From a virus, in the IMG/VR virus record IMGVR_UViG_3300004463_000741, positions 1 to 48,898 of that record: a DNA stretch of 48,898 nucleotides; one strand, written 5' to 3'. The notes under the pieces are model-generated. The model saw only the letters and a program-made list of their open reading frames with translations, was not told the origin of the DNA and searched no databases. Made by a program: the position numbers and the translations under genes. Positions 15,971 to 23,460 of the stretch are shown piece after piece (the first letter of the stretch is position 1; each line of letters begins with the position of its first letter).

Positions 15971-16852
15971 TCACGCCGCTTCCGCGGACCGGCAGCTGCC
16001 GCACCGAACCGGCGGTCGTCCGCGCCGCCCGCTGTGGACGATCGGGTTGTCGCAATCCCGACACCGGTGGATCTCAACGCCGACTATCCGGAGTGGGCGA
16101 CCCTTGCGCTCCGCATCCCTGACACGCGCTCGTTCTCGTCGGCATAGCGACGAGCAGGTGACCTGATGCGACCGTCTGGTCGTGTACGTAGCCGCGCATT
16201 GCTCGCAGGTCTTGCGCATCGGCGACGTCTCGGGCTTCGGACTGCGGCGCCTGAGTGCGCCGCTGCAGGTTCGGCTACAAGCGCGCTGGTTGCCGCGGCC
16301 GAGGAACCGTTGGCCGCAGTGCTCGCACTCTCTGGTCGGGATCAGGCCCTGTGGTATCGGGGTTGCCCGACGCGCCGAGTTGCAGCGTGCGTGGGCCAGC
16401 CGCAGGTTCGAGCGTTCCATCGTCCCGCCTTGGGCGCGCGGCACGATGTGGTCGACGGCCGGTGCGCCCGGGTGCGGAGTGGTGAGCGTCTTGTCGACGA
16501 GCTCGTCGCAGAACCCGCAGTGCGACTCCTCGTCGACAACGATCCGCCGCATCTTGCGCCACTCGTAGCCAAGCACCTCGTCGCCGGCTGCACGCCTGCG
16601 CCCGCCTCGGCCGCGCTCGGCGCACGAGGCCGAGCAGTAGCGCTGGCTGATGGAGCGCGGCGTGTACGTCTGATCGCAGATCGAGCACGGCCGGTCCGGG
16701 CGGACCGGTCGCTGTCGTCGCTCGGTCGTCCGCTCGGCTGGCCGAGCCCTGCGGCACGGATGGCACCGAGCCTGCCCCTCGGGCAGTGAGCCCTTGCCGC
16801 TCCACATCAGCGTGCCGCAGTCGGCGCACGGTAGGTCTCGGCGGCGGGGCAC
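15971..16852 (-). CDS. HNH endonuclease with multiple zinc knuckles
   Basis: A 293-residue protein, GTG 16852. The HNH core is at about 111-160: HCGFC, then AVDHIVPRAQGG with Asp134/His135, then NLRLAHARCN with His154 and Asn158. Six or more further Cys pairs (CADC, CHPC, CSIC, CSASC, CEHC, CSRTC, CEQC, CSSLC, CRDC, CGSC) flank it on both sides. That is far more than typical HNH proteins and suggests a string of zinc ribbons for DNA binding. HNH proteins next to terminase genes are required for cos cleavage in HK97-like phages. Confidence 0.85.
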   Translation of the reverse strand: MPRRRDLPCADCGTLMWSGKGSLPEGQARCHPCRRARPAERTTERRQRPVRPDRPCSICDQTYTPRSISQRYCSASCAERGRGGRRRAAGDEVLGYEWRKMRRIVVDEESHCGFCDELVDKTLTTPHPGAPAVDHIVPRAQGGTMERSNLRLAHARCNSARRATPIPQGLIPTRECEHCGQRFLGRGNQRACSRTCSGALRRRSPKPETSPMRKTCEQCAATYTTRRSHQVTCSSLCRRERARVRDAERKGRPLRIVGVEIHRCRDCDNPIVHSGRRGRPPVRCGSCRSAEAA

Positions 16853-16970
16853 GGCTACGCCACCCCAGGGTTACGCTGGGACACGTCGACTCCTACAGGT
16901 CGGCCATGCCCCGGGCCTGTTCGCGCAGGTGCCGGGGCGCTCTATGCAGTTGTGGGTCTTGGGGTCTTGC

Positions 16971-17081
16971 TCAGCCGGCCGCGATCAGCGCGACTACGTG
17001 CAGCACGACCAGTCCGAGCACGAGGGACGCGACGAGGGCTACGGCGACGCCAGCACCGAGAAGCACCCACGAAGCGCGCAT
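16971..17081 (-). CDS. 36-residue single-span membrane peptide
   Basis: A short frame starting ATG at 17081, 2 nt after the stop of the HNH gene, so translational coupling is likely. After MRASW the peptide is one long hydrophobic segment (VLLGAGVAVALVASLVLGLV...ALIAAG). It could be a small membrane protein of lysis or host-takeover type, but no known family is recognised. The 120-nt spacer on its 3' side holds no evident gene. Confidence 0.55.
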   Translation of the reverse strand: MRASWVLLGAGVAVALVASLVLGLVVLHVVALIAAG

Positions 17082-17083
17082 GC

Positions 17084-17374
17084 TCACCACTCCCTCGACG
17101 TCGGGCTCACCGGTCGGTACCGCGCGCGCAGCCGGTTGGACTGCGCGGCATTGCACCGGTTGTGCATGAGCCGCAGCACCGCGCCGTCGCGCACCAGCTC
17201 GGGCCCGCCGAGCATGAGCGGCACGACGTGGTCGACGCTCGGGCCCCACGGGTGTCGGCCGGGCAGGGAGCGGTCGACGTGGTGGCCGCAGTAGCTGCAC
17301 TCGGTCTGCGTGGTCGTCGCGAGGAACTGGGCGACGTCGGCCTGCCAGGCGCGTCCGCCCTTCCGTCGGGTCAC
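17084..17374 (-). CDS. Second HNH endonuclease (compact)
   Basis: A 96-residue protein with a minimal HNH fold: ECSYCGHHVD (Cys26, Cys29), SVDHVVPLMLGGPE (Asp48, His49), and LRLMHNRCNAAQS (His71, Asn75). An RKGGRAWQADVAQFLA helix precedes it. Small free-standing HNH proteins assist cos cleavage or act as homing nucleases. Having both this and the larger zinc-rich HNH protein within 1.2 kb is notable. Which of the two works with terminase cannot be decided from sequence. Confidence 0.85.
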   Translation of the reverse strand: MTRRKGGRAWQADVAQFLATTTQTECSYCGHHVDRSLPGRHPWGPSVDHVVPLMLGGPELVRDGAVLRLMHNRCNAAQSNRLRARYRPVSPTSREW

Positions 17375-17394
17375 GTGCTCACCCCGGTACGACG

Positions 17395-17421
17395 AGAGCC
17401 AGCCCGGTCGGGGCTGGCTCT
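17395..17421. terminator. Perfect hairpin between early and late genes
   Basis: AGAGCCAGCCC and GGGGCTGGCTCT form an 11-bp stem with a 4-base loop. It lies in a 114-nt gap between the last early gene (ends 17489) and the HNH gene that opens the packaging genes. No T-run follows on either strand, so it may be a non-canonical terminator or a regulatory hairpin dividing early from late transcription. Confidence 0.5.
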
Positions 17422-17488
17422 GGTGACACGTGTGCTGTGCGTCGGTGACGATAGCGTCCTGACCTGCGGGGCGCTAGCGCGGGCTGAT

Positions 17489-17746
17489 CTACGGCGTGGC
17501 GCGCTTGGTCGCGCTGGTCGCGCCCCACGTGTTGGCGAGGTCGGTGATGGTCGCGGCGTCTCGGTGCGAGTGCGTGGGGAGGAAGTCCGTCAGGACGAGG
17601 ACGAGATGGTCGAGGCAGGCCCACGTCACCACTGCGTCGCCGTGTCGCCCCAGTCGCCACCTCGGCTCGCCGTTGCACAGGGCGCAGCGTCCCGCCAGGG
17701 TGCCGACGTTCTCCGGGTGCTGCGGCAGCTCGGCCATGCCCCTCAT
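17489..17746 (-). CDS. Small zinc-knuckle hypothetical protein
   Basis: An 85-residue protein. ATG 17746 overlaps the upstream stop (ATGA); a second ATG at codon 4 is possible. It carries RCALCNGEPRWRLG and a TWACLDHLVLVL motif, so three Cys and His could bind one zinc. The C-terminal half is a helix ending in basic residues. Last gene of the early run, before a hairpin. Function unknown. Confidence 0.7.
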   Translation of the reverse strand: MRGMAELPQHPENVGTLAGRCALCNGEPRWRLGRHGDAVVTWACLDHLVLVLTDFLPTHSHRDAATITDLANTWGATSATKRATP

Positions 17747-18564
17747 CCTGCCCTCTCCTGCGCCTGCTCCTCCAGCACTCGGGCGAGGTGCTGCAGCATC
17801 CCGGCCGGCCAGTGCGCCCCGCACCCGGGCGCGATGCACCGCGCGCTGGCCGTGCCTGACCCGACGTGCAGCTCCAGCGCCGGCCGTCGCACGACCTCGC
17901 CGGTGTCGTCGGGTTGGTGCACGGTGGTGCGCCCGCACTGCGGGCACGCCCCCTTGGCGACGAGGCGCCGCTGCGGGTTGAGGATGCCGCGCCCGGTAGC
18001 CACCCACTGCTCGGCGAGCTGGGCGGCGTGGGCGAGCACCTCGGGCTGCTCGTCGGCCCACGTGCGCACCTGCTCGGCCCACAGCCGCACGCGCTGCCGG
18101 ATGGGCCCGCGCCCGACCTCCCGCTCGATGTGGGCGAGCAGTTCGGCGGCGGCGAGCCCGATGGGTGAGCGGTGCGCCCCGGCGCTGGCGGCGCCGCCGG
18201 TGCTGCTGCTGGACTGCACGGCGTCGCGGAGCTGGTCGAGCAGAGACGGGACGGCCCCGGTGGTGGCGGTGACGGCGTCGCTGCCCCGCCGTTCCTCCAC
18301 CCGCCGCCGGTGGTCGCTGAGCTGCTCCAGGACGCGGCGTGCCTGGGCGGCGTGCCGGGCCCGCAGGTGCTTGGCGTGGCGCGCCTCCAGCTCGCGCTCG
18401 ACGGCGCGGTCCTGGGCGCGTTGTGCGGCGACGTGCTCGTCGAGCTGCCCGTCGGCGCGGTCGAGCCTCTCGGTGCTGGGCTGGACGAGCTGGGCGACGG
18501 CGGCGTCGAGGGCGAGGTGGGCGGCGTCGACGTCGACGGGTGCGGGCTGGTCGGGCTCGGTCAC
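17743..18564 (-). CDS. Coiled-coil and zinc-ribbon protein, hypothetical (DUF7341-like layout)
   Basis: A 273-residue protein. Residues 10-120 are charged, Ala/Arg/Glu-rich helix with coiled-coil character. Residues 130-190 are helical (IRQRVRLWAEQVRTWADEQPEV). The C-terminal 70 residues hold a zinc ribbon: ACPQCGRTTVHQ ... SARCIAPGCGAHWPAG. The layout of a helical body plus C-terminal ribbon with 'WVATGRGI...KGACPQCG' matches a common actinophage hypothetical family that I recall as DUF7341; this needs a search. No catalytic residues are visible. Confidence 0.7.
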   Translation of the reverse strand: MTEPDQPAPVDVDAAHLALDAAVAQLVQPSTERLDRADGQLDEHVAAQRAQDRAVERELEARHAKHLRARHAAQARRVLEQLSDHRRRVEERRGSDAVTATTGAVPSLLDQLRDAVQSSSSTGGAASAGAHRSPIGLAAAELLAHIEREVGRGPIRQRVRLWAEQVRTWADEQPEVLAHAAQLAEQWVATGRGILNPQRRLVAKGACPQCGRTTVHQPDDTGEVVRRPALELHVGSGTASARCIAPGCGAHWPAGMLQHLARVLEEQAQERAG

Positions 18565-19079
18565 TCGGCCGCTCCGGGCTTCAGGAACGCGCGCACTTCG
18601 GCGGTGCGCAGCGTGGCGTACTGGGCGCCGTTGTGCATGGCGTCCAACTCATCGCACCGCGCCAGGAGTGCGCCGGCCTTGTCGCGGATCCGACTCAGCG
18701 CCCCTACGCCCATCACTAGATCCACATCGCCATCGGGGCACCCGCCGAGAACCGCGGCAAGCTCACGGCGCAGGCGTTCCAGGTCCGGATCGACGTAGCT
18801 ACGGCGGCCCAGGACCCGCACGCTGACATCCCGCATCCCCTCGTCGGAGAGCTGATACCACCGCCGTGGGTTGACGGGCCTGTCCTCCCAGCCGGTGCGC
18901 ACAAGGCCCTTCTGCTCCAGCCGGGCCAAGGTCGGATAGAGCACCCCGGGGCGCATGGGGATGGACCGGCTGAGGTCGTAGACGAAGTGCCGTTCCCCGT
19001 CGCTCATACCGACGACCTGCACGGTCCACTCGGCGGCCAGGCGTCGGGCGTACCGGCGGCGACGGTAGGCGCGGATCAC
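18561..19079 (-). CDS. PadR-like winged-helix transcriptional regulator
   Basis: A 172-residue protein, GTG 19079 overlapping the upstream stop. Residues 15-90 read as a PadR-type winged helix: AAEWTVQVVGMSDGERHFVYDLSRSIPMRPGVLYPTLARLEQKGLV, then RWYQLSDEGM for the wing. In normal PadR proteins the 'sgYeI...l...gtlYp.L.rLe..Gli' helix pair is the DNA reader; here PGVLYPTLARLEQKGLV is that helix. The C-terminal half is helical and may dimerise. Its place deep in the early operon suggests control of early or middle genes, or of host genes. Confidence 0.78.
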   Translation of the reverse strand: MIRAYRRRRYARRLAAEWTVQVVGMSDGERHFVYDLSRSIPMRPGVLYPTLARLEQKGLVRTGWEDRPVNPRRWYQLSDEGMRDVSVRVLGRRSYVDPDLERLRRELAAVLGGCPDGDVDLVMGVGALSRIRDKAGALLARCDELDAMHNGAQYATLRTAEVRAFLKPGAAE

Positions 19080-19285
19080 CACGCCGCCACCCCACCCAGC
19101 ACCCGCATCCGTTCCTCCGCGCTGTCCCACCCGCTGCCCCGCGCCCGCTCCACAGCGGCCCGGTGCAGCTGCTCCACCTGAACCCCGGTGCGCGCCTTGG
19201 GCGTGGCCCCGCGGCACCGGCAGCCCCCCAGCTGCGGGCCGCATGGGCTGTCGGTGGCGGTCGGCCTGGTCTCGGTGATGGTCAC
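19076..19285 (-). CDS. 69-residue hypothetical protein
   Basis: Starts GTG 19285 (VTITETRPTATDSPCGP), GTGA overlap on both sides. It has a CGPQLGGCRCRG cluster of three Cys and a C-terminal helix (VEQLHRAAVERARGSGWDSAEERMRVLGG). No family is recognised. Real by virtue of coupling and coding in an otherwise gapless gene string. Confidence 0.6.
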   Translation of the reverse strand: MTITETRPTATDSPCGPQLGGCRCRGATPKARTGVQVEQLHRAAVERARGSGWDSAEERMRVLGGVAAW

Positions 19286-19446
19286 GGCGAGTCCTTCGGG
19301 TCGAGGAGCAGGGCGAGTCCGGCGCCGCCGAGCAGCGCGCCGACGATGAACCCGGTGGCGGCCTGGAGCTCGGCACCGGCGTAGAGGGCGAGGACGGCGA
19401 GGGAGAGCAGCACGGCGGCGAGGGCGATGCGGTCGTAGTGGGTCAC
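19282..19446 (-). CDS. 54-residue two-span membrane protein
   Basis: GTG 19446, overlapping the upstream stop. Two hydrophobic segments (IALAAVLLSLAVLALYAGAEL and TGFIVGALLGGAGLALLL) are separated by a short turn, with a charged C-terminus DPKDSP. This is a hairpin inner-membrane peptide. It could be a superinfection-exclusion or regulatory small protein, but nothing in sequence decides this. Confidence 0.62.
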   Translation of the reverse strand: MTHYDRIALAAVLLSLAVLALYAGAELQAATGFIVGALLGGAGLALLLDPKDSP

Positions 19447-19805
19447 GGGACGGCCGGGGCGAACAGGTCGAGCTGCACCGCCGATGGCCGGTAGTGGATC
19501 CCGCCTGGCCCGTGGTCGCTCTGCGGCACCCGGTACGCGCCGTCTGGGCCCTTCGGCCAGGGTCGGTAGTGGCATGCGCACTGGTAGCCGTCGGTCGCGG
19601 CGGCGATGTCGTGGTCCTCCGGGTAGAGACCGCCCCAGGTCTCCGTCCACTGCTCGCCGTCGTCGGTGGTGCCGCCCAGGATCGTGCCCCCGTAGTAGCC
19701 CTCGACGGTGCCGGTGAAGCCGGTGCGACGCAGGCTCCCGCGGTACCCATGCATGGTCACGCGGTCGCCGTAGGTGTACGGGCATCGCACCGGGATCGGG
19801 CTCAC
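19443..19805 (-). CDS. Conserved-looking 120-residue hypothetical protein
   Basis: GTG 19805, GTGA overlap with rusA. The N-terminal half (GDRVTMHGYRGSLRRTGFTGTVEGYYGG) looks like a small SH3/KOW-type beta barrel. The middle is Trp/Asp-rich (EQWTETWGGLYPEDHD). The C-terminus is a Pro/Tyr-rich coil. No catalytic motif is recognised. Confidence 0.65.
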   Translation of the reverse strand: MSPIPVRCPYTYGDRVTMHGYRGSLRRTGFTGTVEGYYGGTILGGTTDDGEQWTETWGGLYPEDHDIAAATDGYQCACHYRPWPKGPDGAYRVPQSDHGPGGIHYRPSAVQLDLFAPAVP

Positions 19806-20224
19806 GCCGTCACCGCTTCCCGCTCCGGCCACTGCGCCACGCGGATGTGCGCCCCCGGCTGCTCGTCGAGCGCGGCGAGGCGCTTGGTGGCGTGGAGGTC
19901 GACGATCTGCGAGTCGTCGCGGACCACGACGTCGGTGATGGCGTCGAGCACCGCCCGGGCGAGCTTGTCGATGTCGGGCCGCTTCACGGCGGGCGGCGTG
20001 GTCCGCTTCGGGCATCCGGCGGGTCGGGGCATGACGAACTCGATGTGGACGGCGAGGGGGCCGTCGAGCGGCGCGGCGGTGTGCGTCTGGGCGGCGTGCC
20101 AGGCGACGGTGGTCCGCCAGGGTGCGACGGCCTTGGAGGACTCGACGAGGATCCCGTTGCCGACGTGGCGCTTGCTGCCCTGCGGGGCGGGACGGCCGGG
20201 GACGAACAGCTCGACGGCGGTCAC
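19802..20224 (-). CDS. rusA: RusA-like Holliday junction resolvase
   Basis: A 140-residue protein, GTG 20224 (GTGA overlap); an upstream GTG at 20233 is also in frame. The N-terminal strand VELFVPGRPAPQGSKR, the central KRPDIDKLARAVLDAI with Asp84/Asp86/Asp94, and VVVRDDSQIVDLHATKR with Asp103/Asp104 are the RusA signature. It binds and cuts four-way junctions to remove branches before packaging or during recombination. Acts with the Cas4-like nuclease and prim-pol in the same operon. Confidence 0.9.
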   Translation of the reverse strand: MTAVELFVPGRPAPQGSKRHVGNGILVESSKAVAPWRTTVAWHAAQTHTAAPLDGPLAVHIEFVMPRPAGCPKRTTPPAVKRPDIDKLARAVLDAITDVVVRDDSQIVDLHATKRLAALDEQPGAHIRVAQWPEREAVTA

Positions 20225-20454
20225 GATGGACACGGCCCGTAGTGCGCGTACCCGTCGGCGCGGTCCCAGCAGCGGGCGATCTGGTCGCCCGGCTCGATCC
20301 CGACGCATCCGCGTGCGCACCCGCTTCGGTACGTGGCTTCGATCGGCTGGCCGACGGTCTCGATCACCTGTTCGTCCGGGGCGAGCCCCCCGCGGTGGTT
20401 GCGGCAGGCGCACTGCTCGGGCGGCAGCTCGCTCAGCGGGCACTCGGCGCTCAC
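20221..20454 (-). CDS. Small zinc-finger protein
   Basis: A 77-residue protein, GTG 20454. The N-terminal ECPLSELPPEQCACRNH could bind one zinc. The C-terminal EATYRSGCARGCVGIEPGDQIARC is a PARP/GATA-like knuckle with the common 'C..C...I.pGD.I.r' turn. Probably a nucleic acid-binding accessory protein. GTGA overlaps on both sides. Confidence 0.65.
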   Translation of the reverse strand: MSAECPLSELPPEQCACRNHRGGLAPDEQVIETVGQPIEATYRSGCARGCVGIEPGDQIARCWDRADGYAHYGPCPS

Positions 20455-20693
20455 CGCCCCTCCCTCTCCCGCACCACGTCGGCGATGGCCCGCGCCCACA
20501 CCAGGTGGTCGTCCCGCGTCCACCGCGGCGACAGCGCGTCCCGCACCCACGCGGTGAGGAACACGAGCAGCGGCGTCTTGGCGGCGGCGTCGAGGTACTC
20601 CATGGCGCGAAACGCGCGCTGGTCGGGGGTGAGGTTGGGGGCGACGATGCGGTGGCGGAGGCGGCGGATCTCGGCGACGGTCATGGCGCTCAC
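20451..20693 (-). CDS. 80-residue helical hypothetical protein
   Basis: GTG 20693, with a second in-frame ATG three codons on. The sequence is helical and basic at the N-terminus (VAEIRRLRHRIVAPNLTPDQRAFRAMEYLDAAAKTPLL), with WTRDDHLVWARAIADVV near the end. No family recognised. Overlaps both neighbours by 4 nt. Confidence 0.62.
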   Translation of the reverse strand: MSAMTVAEIRRLRHRIVAPNLTPDQRAFRAMEYLDAAAKTPLLVFLTAWVRDALSPRWTRDDHLVWARAIADVVREREGR

Positions 20694-21040
20694 CAGCCCC
20701 CTCCCGTCGGTCGGGCCGCAGCGGCGGGCTCGTTGTCGTCCTCGTCTTCCAGCCATGAGGCCAACGGCAGGGCTTGCGCCCGCGCGAACGCCTCACTCAG
20801 CGACCACGCCCGCACCTGCTGCGTGACAGGTTCGCTCCACCAATCGGAGTCGGAATGCGGACCGCCCACCAGGGCGTGGCTGCCACGGCAGCGGTACGTG
20901 ATCTCGAACGTGTGCCCGGCCTCCGGCCCCTGCCCACCGTCGGGGCGCTGCGGGTCATGTGCGGGGTCCATGCAGTTCGCGGCGGCACCAGCGGTGCGCT
21001 GCCACAGGCCACAGGTCGGGCAGGCGCGCGGGTCGCTCAC
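20690..21040 (-). CDS. Hypothetical protein with N-terminal zinc knuckle
   Basis: A 116-residue protein, GTG 21040. It opens with CPTCGLWQRT and has a further Cys at ANCMDP. A beta segment (HTFEITYRCRGSH) and an acidic stretch (EDEDDNEP) follow. Looks like a small nucleic-acid or protein adaptor. Function unknown. GTGA overlap with the upstream gene. Confidence 0.62.
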   Translation of the reverse strand: MSDPRACPTCGLWQRTAGAAANCMDPAHDPQRPDGGQGPEAGHTFEITYRCRGSHALVGGPHSDSDWWSEPVTQQVRAWSLSEAFARAQALPLASWLEDEDDNEPAAAARPTGGGW

Positions 21041-21618
21041 TTCTCTCGCTCCGTCGGTCGGGCCGCCAGAGCGGCAGCGACAGCAGCACGGACCTCGGGG
21101 CCGACAGCGCGCGTGATCGCCGCGAGACGCCGAAACAGGACGGGGCCCAGGTTCAGTCCGTCGGCCCCCAGCACGTCGGCTGCGGCGTCGAGCCGGGCGG
21201 GCACGTCCTCCCCCTGCTTACCCGCTTGCCATTCAGCCTGGCCATGTCGGTGCCGGTCGGTGCTGCCGCACAGCGGGCAGCCGCTACGCGGGAAGTTGAC
21301 GGTCACGTCCGGCGCGTCCTCCCCGTCCGGGACGGCGGGCGCCGGGGCCCGGGGCGCCTCGTACAGCCAGCCCTCGTGCGGCGTCTGGCAGACATAGCAG
21401 GCCCACTCAGTGCCGTCGCAGCTTGGACACTCGGCACGCTCGGCGGGCTGCGGGGTACGGGCCGCCAGCGCGGCGCGGATGCTGCGCGCCATCTGGCCGA
21501 GGATCCACTTCCCGTGAACCGTGCTGGGCTCGGCGAGCTGCTCCAGCAGGCCTGCGACGGTCTCGATTGTGGCGTCGGCGTCCACCTGATGCCGGGTGGG
21601 GCGGTCCGGGGCGGTCAC
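21037..21618 (-). CDS. Hypothetical protein with two zinc knuckles
   Basis: A 193-residue protein, GTG 21618. Residues 1-55 are helical (TIETVAGLLEQLAEPSTVHGKWILGQMARSIRAALAA). Two Cys clusters follow: ECPSCDGTEWACYVC and GCPLCGSTDRHRHG. The C-terminal 55 residues are helical. Such helical-ribbon proteins are common in actinophage early regions but unassigned. Confidence 0.65.
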   Translation of the reverse strand: MTAPDRPTRHQVDADATIETVAGLLEQLAEPSTVHGKWILGQMARSIRAALAARTPQPAERAECPSCDGTEWACYVCQTPHEGWLYEAPRAPAPAVPDGEDAPDVTVNFPRSGCPLCGSTDRHRHGQAEWQAGKQGEDVPARLDAAADVLGADGLNLGPVLFRRLAAITRAVGPEVRAAVAAALAARPTEREK

Positions 21619-22139
21619 GACGCCGCCTCAGCGGTCCAGAGCGACTGGGGGTAGGCCGGAGTACCCCCGAGCCCTGCGAGGCCGTCAGGCGAGTTCCGTA
21701 ACGGTGTTAACGGGGCACTGGGCGCGGGCGGCGGGGCGTGATCGGGGCAGAGCGGGCTCGTGCAGCCCCGGCACGGCACCGGCTCGTCCAGGCACCGCAC
21801 GCACGGCGGCTCCACGCACCCACACCACGGCACCGGCCCGTCCGCCGGGACGACCACGCACGGCGACGACGAGGCGTCGGTGGTGCGGTGCTCGACCCGG
21901 ATCCCGGCCACGGCGTGCTCGGCAGCCCAGGTGGTGGCGATGTCGCCGACGGGGTCGCGGTGGGTGGGGACGACGACGATCAGGGGCTGCCCGGCGAGGC
22001 GCCACACGCGGGTGAGGGCGGCGCGGATCTGGGGTTCGGTGCCCGGCCCGTCGAGGCGGACGCGGGTGCGGGGGCCCTGGGCGGGGAGGGTGCGGGTGAC
22101 GGCCTGGGCGGGGCCGTGGGCGAGGGTCGGGGTGATCAC
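21615..22139 (-). CDS. Degenerate SLOG/DUF2493-like protein with Cys-rich tail
   Basis: A 174-residue protein, GTG 22139. The first 90 residues follow the order of DUF2493 (YspA-type SLOG nucleotide-binding) proteins: PQIRAALTRVWRLAGQPLIVVVPTHRDPVGDIATTWA. The usual HGxxxGAD loop is replaced by PTHRDPVGD, so nucleotide binding is uncertain. Then comes a Cys-rich segment (WCGCVEPPCVRCLDEPVPCRGC...LCPDH) able to bind two metals. The fold call is tentative. Confidence 0.6.
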   Translation of the reverse strand: MITPTLAHGPAQAVTRTLPAQGPRTRVRLDGPGTEPQIRAALTRVWRLAGQPLIVVVPTHRDPVGDIATTWAAEHAVAGIRVEHRTTDASSSPCVVVPADGPVPWCGCVEPPCVRCLDEPVPCRGCTSPLCPDHAPPPAPSAPLTPLRNSPDGLAGLGGTPAYPQSLWTAEAAS

Positions 22140-22399
22140 CGGGCACCACCGAGCAGGCCCAGCTCCCAGCCGCGGTTCACCGCGGCGGCGCGGTTGGTCA
22201 CGTCGAGCTTGGCCAGGATCCGGCGCACCAGCGTCGACGCGGTGGTGGCGGTGACGTGGATGCGGCGTGCGATCTGCTGGTTGGTCAGCCCGGCCGCCAT
22301 GAGCGCGAGGACCTCGCGCTGCCGCCCGGTGAGCGGCGTCCCGGCGCTCGGGCCGGGGGCGAGGGCGTCGAGCATGGCGTTGCGTTCGAGGGTGGTCAC
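22136..22399 (-). CDS. LuxR/GerE-type helix-turn-helix protein
   Basis: An 87-residue protein, GTG 22399. Residues 22-80 form a LuxR-type DNA-binding domain: LTGRQREVLALMAAGLTNQQIARRIHVTATTASTLVRRILAKLDVTNRA. There is no receiver or sensor domain, so it is a free-standing HTH. Small single-domain LuxR proteins of phages may switch early to middle transcription. Overlaps neighbours by 4 nt on both sides. Confidence 0.82.
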   Translation of the reverse strand: MTTLERNAMLDALAPGPSAGTPLTGRQREVLALMAAGLTNQQIARRIHVTATTASTLVRRILAKLDVTNRAAAVNRGWELGLLGGAR

Positions 22400-22596
22400 G
22401 CGCGCTCCCTGACGGTGGTGGTGGGCAGGAACTCGACGGCCTGCGCGGGCACCTCCGGCGTGTAGCCGAGGTGGTCGAGCGCGTACGCGGCGCCGTGCAG
22501 GACGGTGGTCGCGGGGGCGTCGGGCTGGTCCGGCCAGGTGATGAACACCTTCGTGCCGGTCTCGGCGTCGAGCACGCGGATGCGCAGCGGGCTCAT
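22396..22596 (-). CDS. 66-residue hypothetical protein
   Basis: ATG 22596 overlapping the upstream stop. Beta-rich N-terminus (LRIRVLDAETGTKVFITWPDQ) and a helix (GAAYALDHLGYTPEV). The pattern is that of a small alpha/beta adaptor. No known family. Confidence 0.62.
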   Translation of the reverse strand: MSPLRIRVLDAETGTKVFITWPDQPDAPATTVLHGAAYALDHLGYTPEVPAQAVEFLPTTTVRERA

Positions 22597-22967
22597 CGGG
22601 TGGTCCTCTCGGTGGGTGCGCCAGCGGCGGCGGCGATCGCGTCGAGCGCGTGGTCACACCACGCCAGCCCGGCACGGAAGTCCTCGGAGTCGGTGGTCTG
22701 CGAACGGGCGTAGAGCGCGTCGCGCTGGCGGTCGATCTCCAACCGGACCGCGCACGGATCAGCCGGCGGCGCCAGCCCCCCGACGTGCGCGGCCAGCCAC
22801 GCCGCCAGGTGGCGGGTCAGCTCGCCGCCCAGGGCGTAGCGGCGGCGGGCGGCCATCACGAACACGCCGTAGCCGGCGCGCTCGGGAATGGCGGGTTCGA
22901 CGGTGATCTCGCCGCCGCGCCAGACGGGACGCTCGGCGGTCGTCGTGGGGTCCATCAAGGTCTCCAT
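22593..22967 (-). CDS. Hypothetical protein, 124 residues
   Basis: ATG 22967 (METLMDPTTT) overlaps the upstream stop (ATGA); ATG at codon 5 is an alternative. The mid region GYGVFVMAARRRYALGGELTRHLAAWLAAHVGGL has an alternating strand-helix pattern. A second helical block, CAVRLEIDRQRDALYARSQ, follows. No motif for a specific activity. Confidence 0.62.
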   Translation of the reverse strand: METLMDPTTTAERPVWRGGEITVEPAIPERAGYGVFVMAARRRYALGGELTRHLAAWLAAHVGGLAPPADPCAVRLEIDRQRDALYARSQTTDSEDFRAGLAWCDHALDAIAAAAGAPTERTTR

Positions 22968-23389
22968 CAGAACGGGGCGCTCTCGGGCAGGGTGCGCCGG
23001 TATTTGAGCCAGTCGGGTACGCGGCTCACGGCCGCCGGCGGGATCGCAATGCCGCAGCGGTGCGCAGCCACCAGGGCGTGGCGCTGTCCGCGGCGAATTG
23101 CTTCGGGATAACGAGGGTTCAGATTCCATCCGGATTTCCCCGATCCGCTGATGCTGCGGGTGATTGTGTAGGTGCGAAGTCCGAGCGCGAGCGCGACCAA
23201 TTCGCCGCGGGTGTCTATTTCCGTGGTGTCGCAGACGACCAATAGGGCGGCCACGTCGGCATCGAGTCCGCGAAGGACCGGGCGCCCGCAGCCGTCGCAC
23301 CTCTGCAGGCGAGCTACGCGGGTTGCTCCGTCGGCGTGGATGACTCCGCGCGCCATGAGGTCGGCGAGGAGCCAGTCAGGAAGCGGCAT
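22967..23389 (-). CDS. Hypothetical protein with zinc knuckle
   Basis: A 140-residue protein, ATG 23389. It contains RCDGCGRPVLRGLDAD, followed by alternating strands (LLVVCDTTEID) and a helical end with RHALVAAHRCG, which with the first pair may bind zinc. The stretch 23080-23260 is noticeably lower in GC than neighbouring genes. Its 5' end abuts the iteron-like repeat cluster. Function unknown. Confidence 0.65.
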   Translation of the reverse strand: MPLPDWLLADLMARGVIHADGATRVARLQRCDGCGRPVLRGLDADVAALLVVCDTTEIDTRGELVALALGLRTYTITRSISGSGKSGWNLNPRYPEAIRRGQRHALVAAHRCGIAIPPAAVSRVPDWLKYRRTLPESAPF

Positions 23390-23460
23390 CGCGCACCGCC
23401 GTCAGCTCGTCCGCGCGGACCTCGTCCGCTGATCTTGAACGGGACGACCGCACCGCGTCC

